Assembly: GCA_964460075.1 (NCBI GenBank)
Contig: CAYWPC010000020.1
Location: 1 to 40,120, forward strand
Source of the DNA: JAMBLL01 sp964460075
GTDB taxonomy: Bacteria; Actinomycetota; Acidimicrobiia; Spongiisociales; UBA5794
Direction of reading: 5' to 3'
DNA length: 40,120 nt
Shown: positions 32,774 to 39,807 of the stretch, piece after piece
Layout of the letters: every line of letters starts with the position of its first letter
Position numbering within the stretch: the stretch's first letter is position 1
Translations under genes and position numbers: made by a program
The notes under the pieces: model-generated
The model's database searches: none
Seen by the model: the letters and a program-made list of their open reading frames with translations, nothing else
Told to the model about the DNA's origin: nothing

Positions 32774-33682
32774 TCAGCCCCTGGATGCAAAGGCGACAGC
32801 TACCTGGGCGGCAACCAGCGCGTTGTTCTCAGAGAGTGCGAGGTTCGCAGGGATGTTGCGCCCATCGAGTGCCCTCGATATTTCTCGCAGAATGAACGGA
32901 GTCACCGCAGCACCCGTAATCCCCTCGGTCTCGGCCAGTTCGAGCGCTCCGCGCATTGCACCGTCAATGTCCTCCGAAGGTAGCGCAGCTTCCTGCGGGA
33001 CCGGGACAGCGAGCAATGCCCCTCCGCCACCCCATGTGCGTCTGGCAGCGAGGAGTTCAGCAACTTCCCCTGGGGTGTCCACACGGAGCGGAACCGGCAG
33101 GCCGCTCGAGCGAGCGTAGAACATCGGAAAGTCGTCCGTGCCGAAGCCGATGACCGGGACGGAGAGCATTTCGAGGTGCTCGAGCGTGCGGGCGATATCG
33201 AGGAACGCTTTCGCTCCCGCCGAGACCGTCAAGACACCGTAGCGTGCTACCGCTCCAAGGTCGGCGGATACGTCGCCCGTCTCGGACGCTCCGAGATGCA
33301 CCCCGCCGATGCCTCCGGTCGCGAACACCGCGATTCCTACCCGAGCTGCAATGGCGAGCGAAGCCGACACCGTTGTTGCACCAACGGCCCAGCGCTGAGA
33401 CACGGCAGCGGGAATGTCGCGCTCCGCGGTCTTCGTCGCAGGCCCGAGGATTCGTTCGTATGCATCATCTTCAAGACCTACTCGAACCGTGCCGTCCATG
33501 ACCGCCGTGACAGCAGGGACCGCTCCGGTGCTGCGCACAGCCGCGAGAGTCCTGACCAAGGCCGCTTCGTTTGCAGGTGATGGGAGGCCGAGGTTGGAAA
33601 AAATGGTGCTTTCGAGGGCAACGACGGGCTCTCCTGCATCGAGCGCGTTACGCACCGGTGCACTCACGATCACGTTGGACAT
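32774..33682 (-). CDS. psuG: Pseudouridine-5'-phosphate glycosidase
   Basis: Breaks the C-C glycosidic bond of pseudouridine 5'-phosphate to uracil and ribose 5-phosphate. The 302-residue protein has the family start VALESTIFSNLGLP (catalytic Glu24), the Lys region TKTAERDIP, WAVGATTVSASL, FATGGIGGVHLGA, SADLGAVARYGVLTVSAGAKAFLDIARTLEHLE and VPVIGFGTDDFP. The ATG 33680-33682 has GGAG at 6 nt; the ATG seven codons upstream has none. It follows the PfkB kinase gene by 36 bp; together they form the PsuK-PsuG breakdown route. Confidence 0.94.
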   Translation of the reverse strand: MSNVIVSAPVRNALDAGEPVVALESTIFSNLGLPSPANEAALVRTLAAVRSTGAVPAVTAVMDGTVRVGLEDDAYERILGPATKTAERDIPAAVSQRWAVGATTVSASLAIAARVGIAVFATGGIGGVHLGASETGDVSADLGAVARYGVLTVSAGAKAFLDIARTLEHLEMLSVPVIGFGTDDFPMFYARSSGLPVPLRVDTPGEVAELLAARRTWGGGGALLAVPVPQEAALPSEDIDGAMRGALELAETEGITGAAVTPFILREISRALDGRNIPANLALSENNALVAAQVAVAFASRG

Positions 33683-33718
33683 TTCGTTCTCCAGTTCTTC
33701 CATTGCCAGTCAATGAGA

Positions 33719-34567
33719 CTACGGAGCACGCTGAGACAGCACCTGCGCGGCGAGGCGATGCCCTGCGGTGAGAGCACTCTCGATGTCTGCCTCCTCCATG
33801 CGTGCCGTGATGAACCCGGCAGCAAACGCGTCACCAGCCCCCGTTGTGTCGCGAACGTGGTCCAGAGGCACGGCAGGCACGGTCACGAGAGGGCCTCCTT
33901 CGTCCATTGCGATCGCCGGATCAGGACCTGCTTTGACGACAGTCAAGCCTGTGCCTGATATCCCACCGAGGCCGTCGACGTCGAGGGCGATCGCTTCGTC
34001 GTGGTTGCAGAGAACAACGTCTGGCATGAGCGCCGAGAGCATGTCTCGGAATGCATCTGGGCCGTACTCGTTGATGAGAGCGACCGAAGACACATCGATA
34101 CTCACCGCTCCACCCGTGGCATGAACTCGCTCGATCGCTCGACGTGTGGTGACCTCGAGGGTTCCGGCCGTAAGCGAATAAGCAGGCACGTGCAGCCAGG
34201 TGACGCCGATGAGATCCTTGGTGCCGAGGCTGTCGAGATCTACCGCTGCTGCTCGGTCTGGCAGCATCGATCGCTCGCCTCCCTTGTCGACGAGTACGAC
34301 GATCGTCGCGGTACGACCTTCGTATTGCACAACGGTATCGACTCCCGCATCCCTCAGCTCACCGACGAGGGCCCTACCCGTGTCGTCGGAGCCAACCCTC
34401 CCTATGAAGCGCACTGGTGTGCCTGTGGATGCAGCGGCGACCGCTACGTTGGCTGCACTGCCGCCGCGTCGACGATGAATAGTCACGTTCGTGTCTGTAG
34501 CCGTCGCGATGGTCGAGGACAACCAGACGACAACGTCTTGCGCGAGATCTCCAATGCAGCACAACAC
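33719..34567 (-). CDS. PfkB-family carbohydrate kinase, probably pseudouridine kinase
   Basis: A 282-residue ribokinase-fold sugar/nucleoside kinase. Signature 1 is in RRRGGSAANVAVAAA (33-47); signature 2 is DTTGAGDAFAAGF from residue 240 with catalytic Asp246. The neighbour psuG makes pseudouridine kinase (PsuK) the likely role, supplying the glycosidase substrate, but PfkB members cannot be told apart by these motifs. The start GTG 34565-34567 lacks a clear ribosome-binding site; a TACGCT -10-like box is at 34579-34584. The 138-bp gap before cfa has an inverted repeat GGTGGC/GCCACC (34627-34632 with 34650-34655) and no firm gene. Confidence 0.85.
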   Translation of the reverse strand: MLCCIGDLAQDVVVWLSSTIATATDTNVTIHRRRGGSAANVAVAAASTGTPVRFIGRVGSDDTGRALVGELRDAGVDTVVQYEGRTATIVVLVDKGGERSMLPDRAAAVDLDSLGTKDLIGVTWLHVPAYSLTAGTLEVTTRRAIERVHATGGAVSIDVSSVALINEYGPDAFRDMLSALMPDVVLCNHDEAIALDVDGLGGISGTGLTVVKAGPDPAIAMDEGGPLVTVPAVPLDHVRDTTGAGDAFAAGFITARMEEADIESALTAGHRLAAQVLSQRAP

Positions 34568-34705
34568 TTCGATCAGTGAGCGTACCTGGCGAATCGGCGC
34601 TCAGCCATGCTTGGCGAAACGCGCTCGGTGGCGAGCCTTGGCTTTCAGTGCCACCACTATCGGGCGAGACCGCTACGTCACGCGTTCGATGATCCCGATT
34701 ACCTC

Positions 34706-35947
34706 TCAGTTCCAGGTTGGTCTGAGGGGCATCCCGCTCGCCCCACTATCGGGGGTGTTGACTGCGAGCACTTGATCGACGTGAATGCGACTGTCCTCGA
34801 ACATGACTGCACTGCCCGCCATGTAGAGACGCCACACCTTGGCGCGGCCCTCACCAGCGTCGGCGACGGCCTCGTCCCAGTTCGCCTCCAGATTCGCGAC
34901 CCACTGACGCAGCGTGAGCGCGTAGTGCTCTCTGAGGTTCTCCATGTGACGAACCTCCATGCCTCGATCTTGCAGAGCCGAAATCACGCTGCCGACTTCG
35001 TGCAGTTCCCCGTCAGGGAACACGTACCGCGAGATGAAGCTCGATTTGGCGATACGCGTGCTCTCTGGCGGTTCGGCTCGGCTGATCGCGTGATTGAGCA
35101 CCCGTCCGCCGGGAACGAGCAGATCCTTGACCTGTGTGAAGTACGTCCCAAGACGTGCCAGACCGACATGTTCGAACATTCCGATCGAACTGATCGCGTC
35201 GAACGGCTCATCATCGATTTCTCGGTAGTCCTGCAGGCGGATATCGATACGATCGGTCAGGCCGGCGTCGGCAACCCGTTTCGTCGCGAGGTCGACCTGA
35301 TTCCTTGAAATCGTGACCCCAACTGCGTTCACGCCGTGATGTTGAGCTGCGTGCAGCGCCATCCCACCCCATCCGCACCCGATGTCGAGAAGCCTCATCC
35401 CTGGCCGAAGCCCTAGCTTTCGACATATCAACTCGTACTTGTTTGCCTGTGCCTGCTCCAGGGTGTCGGAAGCTTCGTTGAACACGGCGCACGAATACGT
35501 CAAGGATGGGCCGAGTACCAGGCGATAGAACTCGTTCGATACGTCGTAATGATACGAAATCGCCTCTGAGTCTCGGCTACGGGTGTGGAGGCGGCCACGA
35601 CTCGGACGGTGCTCCTCGGGTGGCGGAGCCAGGGGTCGGAGACCCCGCACGCCTACCACTCCTAGGAGTTTGCGTATCTCACCGAGGCTGAGCTTCACCT
35701 CTGGCAACCGACGCCGCAACTCCAAGACGGTGTAGATGTCTCCCTGGATGTCGATGTCGCCTGAAACGTAGGCACGGGCGATCCCCAGCTCGCCTGGAGC
35801 GGTCACCATCCGAGACAGGGCGTCTCGGGAGCGGATCGTGACCGTCGCTGCTGCGTCTGTGGGGCCCACGTCGGTTCCGTCGAATGCCTTGATTCGCACA
35901 GGTAGGTCAGAGCCCAACCAGTTGCGGATGAACGACTCCAGTGCCAT
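34706..35947 (-). CDS. cfa: Cyclopropane-fatty-acyl-phospholipid synthase
   Basis: SAM-dependent enzyme that methylenates (or methylates) double bonds of membrane phospholipid acyl chains. The 413-residue protein has the N-terminal lipid-binding region (about 1-130), ISYHYDVSNEFYRLVLGPSLTYSCA, SAM-binding LLDIGCGWGGMALHAA, VGVTISRNQ, SIGMFEHVG and the FISRYVFPDGELHEVG segment. The ATG 35945-35947 has AGGGAG at 7 nt. Its promoter (36015-36046) is an unusual MerR-type with a 20-bp spacer and near-identical to the one before the YHS gene, so it is probably induced by the MerR protein encoded just upstream. A related methyltransferase making branched acyl chains is possible. Confidence 0.93.
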   Translation of the reverse strand: MALESFIRNWLGSDLPVRIKAFDGTDVGPTDAAATVTIRSRDALSRMVTAPGELGIARAYVSGDIDIQGDIYTVLELRRRLPEVKLSLGEIRKLLGVVGVRGLRPLAPPPEEHRPSRGRLHTRSRDSEAISYHYDVSNEFYRLVLGPSLTYSCAVFNEASDTLEQAQANKYELICRKLGLRPGMRLLDIGCGWGGMALHAAQHHGVNAVGVTISRNQVDLATKRVADAGLTDRIDIRLQDYREIDDEPFDAISSIGMFEHVGLARLGTYFTQVKDLLVPGGRVLNHAISRAEPPESTRIAKSSFISRYVFPDGELHEVGSVISALQDRGMEVRHMENLREHYALTLRQWVANLEANWDEAVADAGEGRAKVWRLYMAGSAVMFEDSRIHVDQVLAVNTPDSGASGMPLRPTWN

Positions 35948-36014
35948 GTCTCAACTCCCTCTGACCGCGAAGTGACTCCACCCCGAGCGCCCGCCTAGCA
36001 ATTCGTACACTACC

Positions 36015-36046
36015 TTGGTACACCTTCCTGTCGAATGGAATGTCAA
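36015..36046 (-). promoter_or_regulatory. MerR-type promoter/operator of cfa
   Basis: Minus strand: TTGACA (36046-36041), a 20-bp spacer holding the dyad ATTCC-ATTCGACA-GGAAG, then TACCAA (36020-36015). A 19-20 bp spacer with an inverted repeat is the hallmark of MerR-family activation. 26 of 28 positions through GTGTA match the site at 36571. Confidence 0.8.
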
Positions 36047-36054
36047 GTGATACA

Positions 36055-36525
36055 TCATCCGTGCGAGTGAATGCGGCGTGTCGCGTGGAGATGATCGATG
36101 TGTAAGCCCACCGATGGGCCCTCGTCGACTCCAGCGGCGATCGTCTGGCATCGGTTGGGGTCCGTGCAGTCTTCAGGATCGAGACCCTTTGCCCGCTCTG
36201 TGAGCGCTACGAGCTGCTCACGGGTGCGGTGGAGATTTTCGATGTAGACGTCGAGGTCGTAGAGGTGGCGGTCGAGGAGCTCGATGACGTGATGGCAGGT
36301 TCCTTCTCCGTGACCTCGGAGGTCGAGAATCGAAGCGATCTCGGTAAGCGTCAATCCTGTCGCCTGAGCCTCACGGATGAACCGCAACCTTGCAACGGCA
36401 TCATCGCGATATGCACGGTATCCATTCGATGTCCTTTCAGGATCCGGGAGGAGCCCGATCTCCTCGTAGTAGCGAATCGTCTTCGTTGGGACACCGGTCC
36501 TGGATCCGAGTTCCCCGATTTTCAT
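36055..36525 (-). CDS. MerR-family metal-responsive regulator
   Basis: A 156-residue transcription activator/repressor that bends and untwists promoters with long spacers. The N-terminal winged helix begins MKIGELGSRTGVPTKTIRYYEEIGLLP, followed by the dimerisation coiled coil. Metal ligands: Cys77 (GEGTCHHV), Cys120 and Cys126 (DCTDPNRC). The Cys at the position where CueR has Ser77 points to a divalent metal (Zn, Cd, Pb, Hg) rather than Cu(I)/Ag(I) (inference). The His-rich tail (LHIDHLHATRRIHSHG) may also bind metal. The ATG 36523-36525 has GGAGG at 6 nt; a GTG two codons upstream is less likely. Divergent from the YHS operon and upstream of cfa, whose promoters carry its probable sites. 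Confidence 0.92.
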   Translation of the reverse strand: MKIGELGSRTGVPTKTIRYYEEIGLLPDPERTSNGYRAYRDDAVARLRFIREAQATGLTLTEIASILDLRGHGEGTCHHVIELLDRHLYDLDVYIENLHRTREQLVALTERAKGLDPEDCTDPNRCQTIAAGVDEGPSVGLHIDHLHATRRIHSHG

Positions 36526-36551
36526 GTTCACCCTCCAACTCCGATGTCACG

Positions 36552-36557
36552 AGTATA
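36552..36557 (-). promoter_or_regulatory. -10 box of the merR promoter
   Basis: TATACT on the minus strand, about 27 nt before the merR ATG. The matching -35 region falls on the dyad of the divergent MerR operator (36577-36596), so the regulator probably represses its own gene. Confidence 0.6.
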
Positions 36558-36570
36558 GCGAAACATCCCC

Positions 36571-36602
36571 TTGACATTCCATTTGACTGGAAGGTGTATG
36601 TT
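36571..36602 (+). promoter_or_regulatory. MerR-type promoter/operator of the YHS-ABC operon
   Basis: TTGACA (36571-36576), a 20-bp spacer with the dyad ACATTCCA-TTTGAC-TGGAAGGT (one mismatch, 36574-36595) and TATGTT (36597-36602). The CCTTCC-type dyad resembles CueR/ZntR sites. The start of transcription is expected near 36609, close to an ATG at 36610. Confidence 0.82.
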
Positions 36603-36609
36603 CGTGAAG

Positions 36610-36762
36610 ATGCGGGCACAAATCCGCTCGACCGTTGCGAAAGAGCAAGAAATAGAGAGAAGAGGAATTGCCACATTTGCACCACGCGTGTCGGTGCCGT
36701 CATCACATGAACGTGGCCGTTCCCTTGGGCATTTCTGTGGAGAACACGAAAGAGGTATCTGA
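36610..36762 (+). CDS. Possible leaderless 50-residue ORF ahead of the YHS gene
   Basis: ATG 36610 lies 7 nt after the -10 box, so it would be at or next to the 5' end of the mRNA. The frame runs 50 codons (MRAQIRSTVAKEQEIERR near the start, HFCGEHERGI at the end) and its TGA (36760-36762) overlaps the YHS ATG as TGATG. Codon use is less GC-biased than in its neighbours, so it may be only a coupling leader or chance. No domain is recognised. Confidence 0.35.
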   Translation: MRAQIRSTVAKEQEIERRGIATFAPRVSVPSSHERGRSLGHFCGEHERGI

Positions 36763-37010
36763 TGCGTGACCCAGTTTGTGGCATGACGGTGGGCGCAGAT
36801 GCGCTCACGGCGGCAGGCAACCCCGAGTATGGGTTCTGCTCGAACCGCTGCCTTGAAGCATTCACGGCGAACCCCGACCGGTACACGGAACAGGCTACAG
36901 GCGACGATTCGGATGGGGAAGCGGATCCTGACAGTGCACGGGCCCCAACTGAAAACCCCGTCCACCACCATGACGTATCCGGCCCCCACGGGCCACAATC
37001 GCTAATCTAG
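36762..37010 (+). CDS. YHS-domain metal-binding protein
   Basis: An 82-residue protein beginning with a YHS domain: MRDPVCGMTVG and FCSNRCLEAFTANPDRY (Cys6, Cys26, Cys30). YHS domains bind heavy metals and are found alone or on the N-terminus of copper and other P-type ATPases. The C-terminal tail is acidic and then His-rich (NPVHHHDVSGPH), also suited to metal binding. AGAGGT at 5 nt supports ATG 36762. First clear gene of a MerR-controlled operon. The 134 bp to the ABC gene contain a TGTCTG/CAGACA hairpin (37061-37076) and no gene. Confidence 0.85.
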   Translation: MRDPVCGMTVGADALTAAGNPEYGFCSNRCLEAFTANPDRYTEQATGDDSDGEADPDSARAPTENPVHHHDVSGPHGPQSLI

Positions 37011-37144
37011 CGACCTATCCGAGAACCACAACGGTAGAGGGTGCGACGCGTGCGAACGGATGTCTGCTGACAGACAACGTCGCAGAGCAGCACGATAAGG
37101 GACACCGAAGGAACCACACGACTCACGACGCAAACGAGGGAGCC

Positions 37145-37843
37145 ATGGACACACCGATGCACGAACCAAGCGGCGAACGCAGGACCACCGACGCTGCACA
37201 GAGCGTCGCCACTGAGCCGAGGATCGTGCTGAGCGCGGAGCACATCTCGAAGGCATATCGGAGGGGCTGGCGCCGCACGGAGAACCAGGTACTCACCGAC
37301 GCGAACCTCACCATTTCCGCAGGGGAAGTCGTAGGCCTCGTTGGAGAGAACGGATCGGGTAAGTCGACGCTGATGAAGATCGTCGTCGGTTCCCTCGACG
37401 GTGACGGTGGGAGTGCCGATATTGAAGGCACCTTCGGGTACTGCCCTCAAGAGCCACTGCTCTATGAGCGGCTCACGTGTGACGAGCACTTCGAGCTGTT
37501 CGGTGAGGCCTACGGCCTCGATCGTGGTGCGATCGAGCGAAGCCGAGAAGAGATCTACGACGTCTTCGGATTCGCCGAGTATCACGACATGCGCGTCGAA
37601 GAGCTCTCAGGCGGCACCAGGGCGAAACTCAATCTCGGTCTTGCGCTGCTCCACGATCCTGACGTCCTGCTGCTCGATGAGCCGTACTCGGGCTTTGACT
37701 GGGACACCTATCTGCGGTTCTGGCAGCTTACGGCCGAACGTCGGGACGCTGGGCGGGCTGTTCTCATCATCAGCCACTTCGTAGCAGATGAGGAACGATT
37801 CGATCGCATCATCCATCTGGTCGACGGCAAGACAGCGTCATGA
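37145..37843 (+). CDS. ABC transporter ATP-binding protein
   Basis: A 232-residue nucleotide-binding subunit. Walker A GENGSGKST at 67-75, Q-loop in GYCPQEPLLYERL, signature ELSGGTRAKLNLG, Walker B DVLLLDEPYSGFDWDT and the switch His in IISHFVADEE. The sequence resembles drug/metal-type exporters of the ABC-2 class. An unusual charged 25-residue N-terminal extension precedes the fold. ATG 37145 has GGGAG at 3 nt. The stop overlaps the permease ATG. Confidence 0.93.
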   Translation: MDTPMHEPSGERRTTDAAQSVATEPRIVLSAEHISKAYRRGWRRTENQVLTDANLTISAGEVVGLVGENGSGKSTLMKIVVGSLDGDGGSADIEGTFGYCPQEPLLYERLTCDEHFELFGEAYGLDRGAIERSREEIYDVFGFAEYHDMRVEELSGGTRAKLNLGLALLHDPDVLLLDEPYSGFDWDTYLRFWQLTAERRDAGRAVLIISHFVADEERFDRIIHLVDGKTAS

Positions 37844-39342
37844 CGGCGACCACACGACTTACAGGGCGATACCTGGCTGAGTATGCCCGCCGACCAATCA
37901 ACCTGGTTCTGCTCGTGCTGGTACCGCTGATCTTCGTCTTCCTCACTTCCGGTACGATCGCCGACTTCGCTGATGCTCTAGGATTTGCCGGAGACCCAGC
38001 GAAACTCGTTGCGCCGACAGCAGGATGGGCCGCCGCTTTCATCGCCGGCGTTGCGGGGTTCTTCCACGTGCTCGGTTCTCGTGACGCAGATCGCCGCCTC
38101 GCAGCCGCCGGAATGGGTGCCAGGCGCATCGTGGCCGGCCGACTCGCATCCGGAATCAGCCTCGCACTACTCGCGGCAGCTGCGGCGATCGTCGCTCTCG
38201 TACTGCGAACCGGCCTCACAGATCCCGGTCGAGCGATTGCAGGGACGGTCATGTACGCCGTTCTCTATCTCGGAATCGGTATTGCCATCGGCGCCCTCGT
38301 TCGGAGCGACGTCAACGGGTCACTCGTCGTGATTTTCATCTGGATGTTCGACGTCTTCCTTGGTCCTGCGATGACCGGGAGTGACATTTGGATCACCAGG
38401 GTCTTCCCCTCACACTTCGTTACCTTGGTGATGCTCGATACCCCCTCTGGGCATTCGGGGCCGATCGGTGACCTCGGCCTGGCGCTTGTGTGGGTCCTAG
38501 GCTCACTCGCTCTCGCTGCTGTCGTGTTCAGTGCGTCCACATCCACCCGAAAGATCAAGAGCCAAACCCGTCGAACATGGGCAGGCTGGAATCGCCTGAA
38601 AGCAGGACTTCGCTACGGCATGCGCGACTATCGCCGAAATGTCGCGATGTGGGTCCTGTTGGTCGTGCTCCCTGTCCTCTTCATATCGCTCAGCTTCTAC
38701 ATCACACCGAACGACCCAACACCGGTCGAACTGACAGAGAACGGCCTCACCGCGATAAGAACGCTGTCGTTGGCCAACGTCCACGGAGCGATCATGGTTC
38801 CGATCACCTTGGCGTTCCTCGCAGGGCTCTCTGGCCTGTTCGTCGTTCAAGGATCGCTCGAGGCCGACGCTCGCCTCGCCATCGCCGGATTCCGCCCTCG
38901 CGAGATCTTGTCGTCGAGACTCGGCACCATCGTGGTCGCCTCGCTACTGGCCACGGCCATAGCACTTGGCGTCACAGCCCTCGATTTCGCGCCGGAGAGT
39001 TGGGGCTGGTTCGCATTGGGAAGCGTGTTGGTGGCCGTGACCTACGGCATGATCGGTGTGCTCGTCGGGGTCCTCTTCGGACGCCTCGGCGGCCTCTATG
39101 TCATGTTCCTGGTTCCGTTCATCGACGTTGGGATGGCTCAGAACGTCATGTTCTCCGCGTCCCCACCGAGTTGGGGAGTCATACTCCCAGGCCGCGGGGC
39201 CTCCCAGGTGCTGATCGACGGCGCGTTTACAACAACCTTCGATCAAATCGGGGCACTCATACTCGCCTTTGCATGGCTCGTCGCCCTAGCAGCCGTCACC
39301 ACGACGGTCTTCCGACGGATCTCGGAGCCGAAGGGGGCATAG
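37840..39342 (+). CDS. ABC-2-type transporter permease, internally duplicated
   Basis: A 500-residue membrane protein with about twelve hydrophobic segments, six per half. The halves are clearly repeats: RYLAEYARRPINLVLLVLVPL (starting at residue 10) matches RYGMRDYRRNVAMWVLLVVLP (at 259), and RDADRRLAAAGMGARRIVAGRL (81-102) matches LEADARLAIAGFRPREILSSRL (340-361). One polypeptide therefore may supply both membrane halves of the exporter, with the ATPase encoded just before it acting as a dimer. ATG 37840 overlaps the ATPase stop as ATGA. Substrate unknown; metal or metal-damaged lipid/peptide export is an inference from the operon. Confidence 0.88.
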   Translation: MTATTRLTGRYLAEYARRPINLVLLVLVPLIFVFLTSGTIADFADALGFAGDPAKLVAPTAGWAAAFIAGVAGFFHVLGSRDADRRLAAAGMGARRIVAGRLASGISLALLAAAAAIVALVLRTGLTDPGRAIAGTVMYAVLYLGIGIAIGALVRSDVNGSLVVIFIWMFDVFLGPAMTGSDIWITRVFPSHFVTLVMLDTPSGHSGPIGDLGLALVWVLGSLALAAVVFSASTSTRKIKSQTRRTWAGWNRLKAGLRYGMRDYRRNVAMWVLLVVLPVLFISLSFYITPNDPTPVELTENGLTAIRTLSLANVHGAIMVPITLAFLAGLSGLFVVQGSLEADARLAIAGFRPREILSSRLGTIVVASLLATAIALGVTALDFAPESWGWFALGSVLVAVTYGMIGVLVGVLFGRLGGLYVMFLVPFIDVGMAQNVMFSASPPSWGVILPGRGASQVLIDGAFTTTFDQIGALILAFAWLVALAAVTTTVFRRISEPKGA

Positions 39343-39462
39343 AGTTATTCAGCCACCTGATGGGCATTTACTTCAGACGCGTCGGTACCTTTCACCCCAG
39401 TAGCTGGTTCGCAGACGCTTGTCTCGGCGAACACGCTTGGTGTATGACCTCTGGAGGGACCC

Positions 39463-39768
39463 ATGCCCACATCTGATGGACCCGACACCTCCAGCAAGCG
39501 TCCGATCGACATCCTGCTGGTAACGGCCCCAAGGTGCCACTTCTGCAGCGATGCATCGACGTTGCTCGAGAAACTCCGTAGCCGGTACAACCTTACGATT
39601 CGGAAGATCGAACTCGAGAGCGACGAGGGTGCCACGATCGCTGCACGATTCCGAATTCCCTTTCCACCCGTACTCCTGATCGATGGGACCTACTTCGGCC
39701 ACGGACGGATATCACGGCGTAAGCTCACCAAGGCGCTCGACGCGCTCGTAGGGTCGGGTGTGTCGTGA
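39463..39768 (+). CDS. Small glutaredoxin/thioredoxin-like protein
   Basis: A 101-residue thioredoxin-fold protein. The redox motif is CHFC (Cys25, Cys28) in TAPRCHFCSDA; the cis-Pro loop is RIPFPPVLLIDG and the C-terminal GRISRRKLTKAL helix matches glutaredoxin-like proteins. No signal peptide, so cytoplasmic. ATG 39463 has GGAGGG at 4 nt. It precedes a CcdA-like gene, a common pairing for electron delivery across the membrane. Weak promoter-like boxes TTGTCT (39419-39424) and TATGAC (39443-39448) are not convincing. Confidence 0.8.
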   Translation: MPTSDGPDTSSKRPIDILLVTAPRCHFCSDASTLLEKLRSRYNLTIRKIELESDEGATIAARFRIPFPPVLLIDGTYFGHGRISRRKLTKALDALVGSGVS

Positions 39769-39807
39769 TGAGTAGCGCCTTGTCCGCGTTTAGGGAAGGT
39801 TGCTGAC

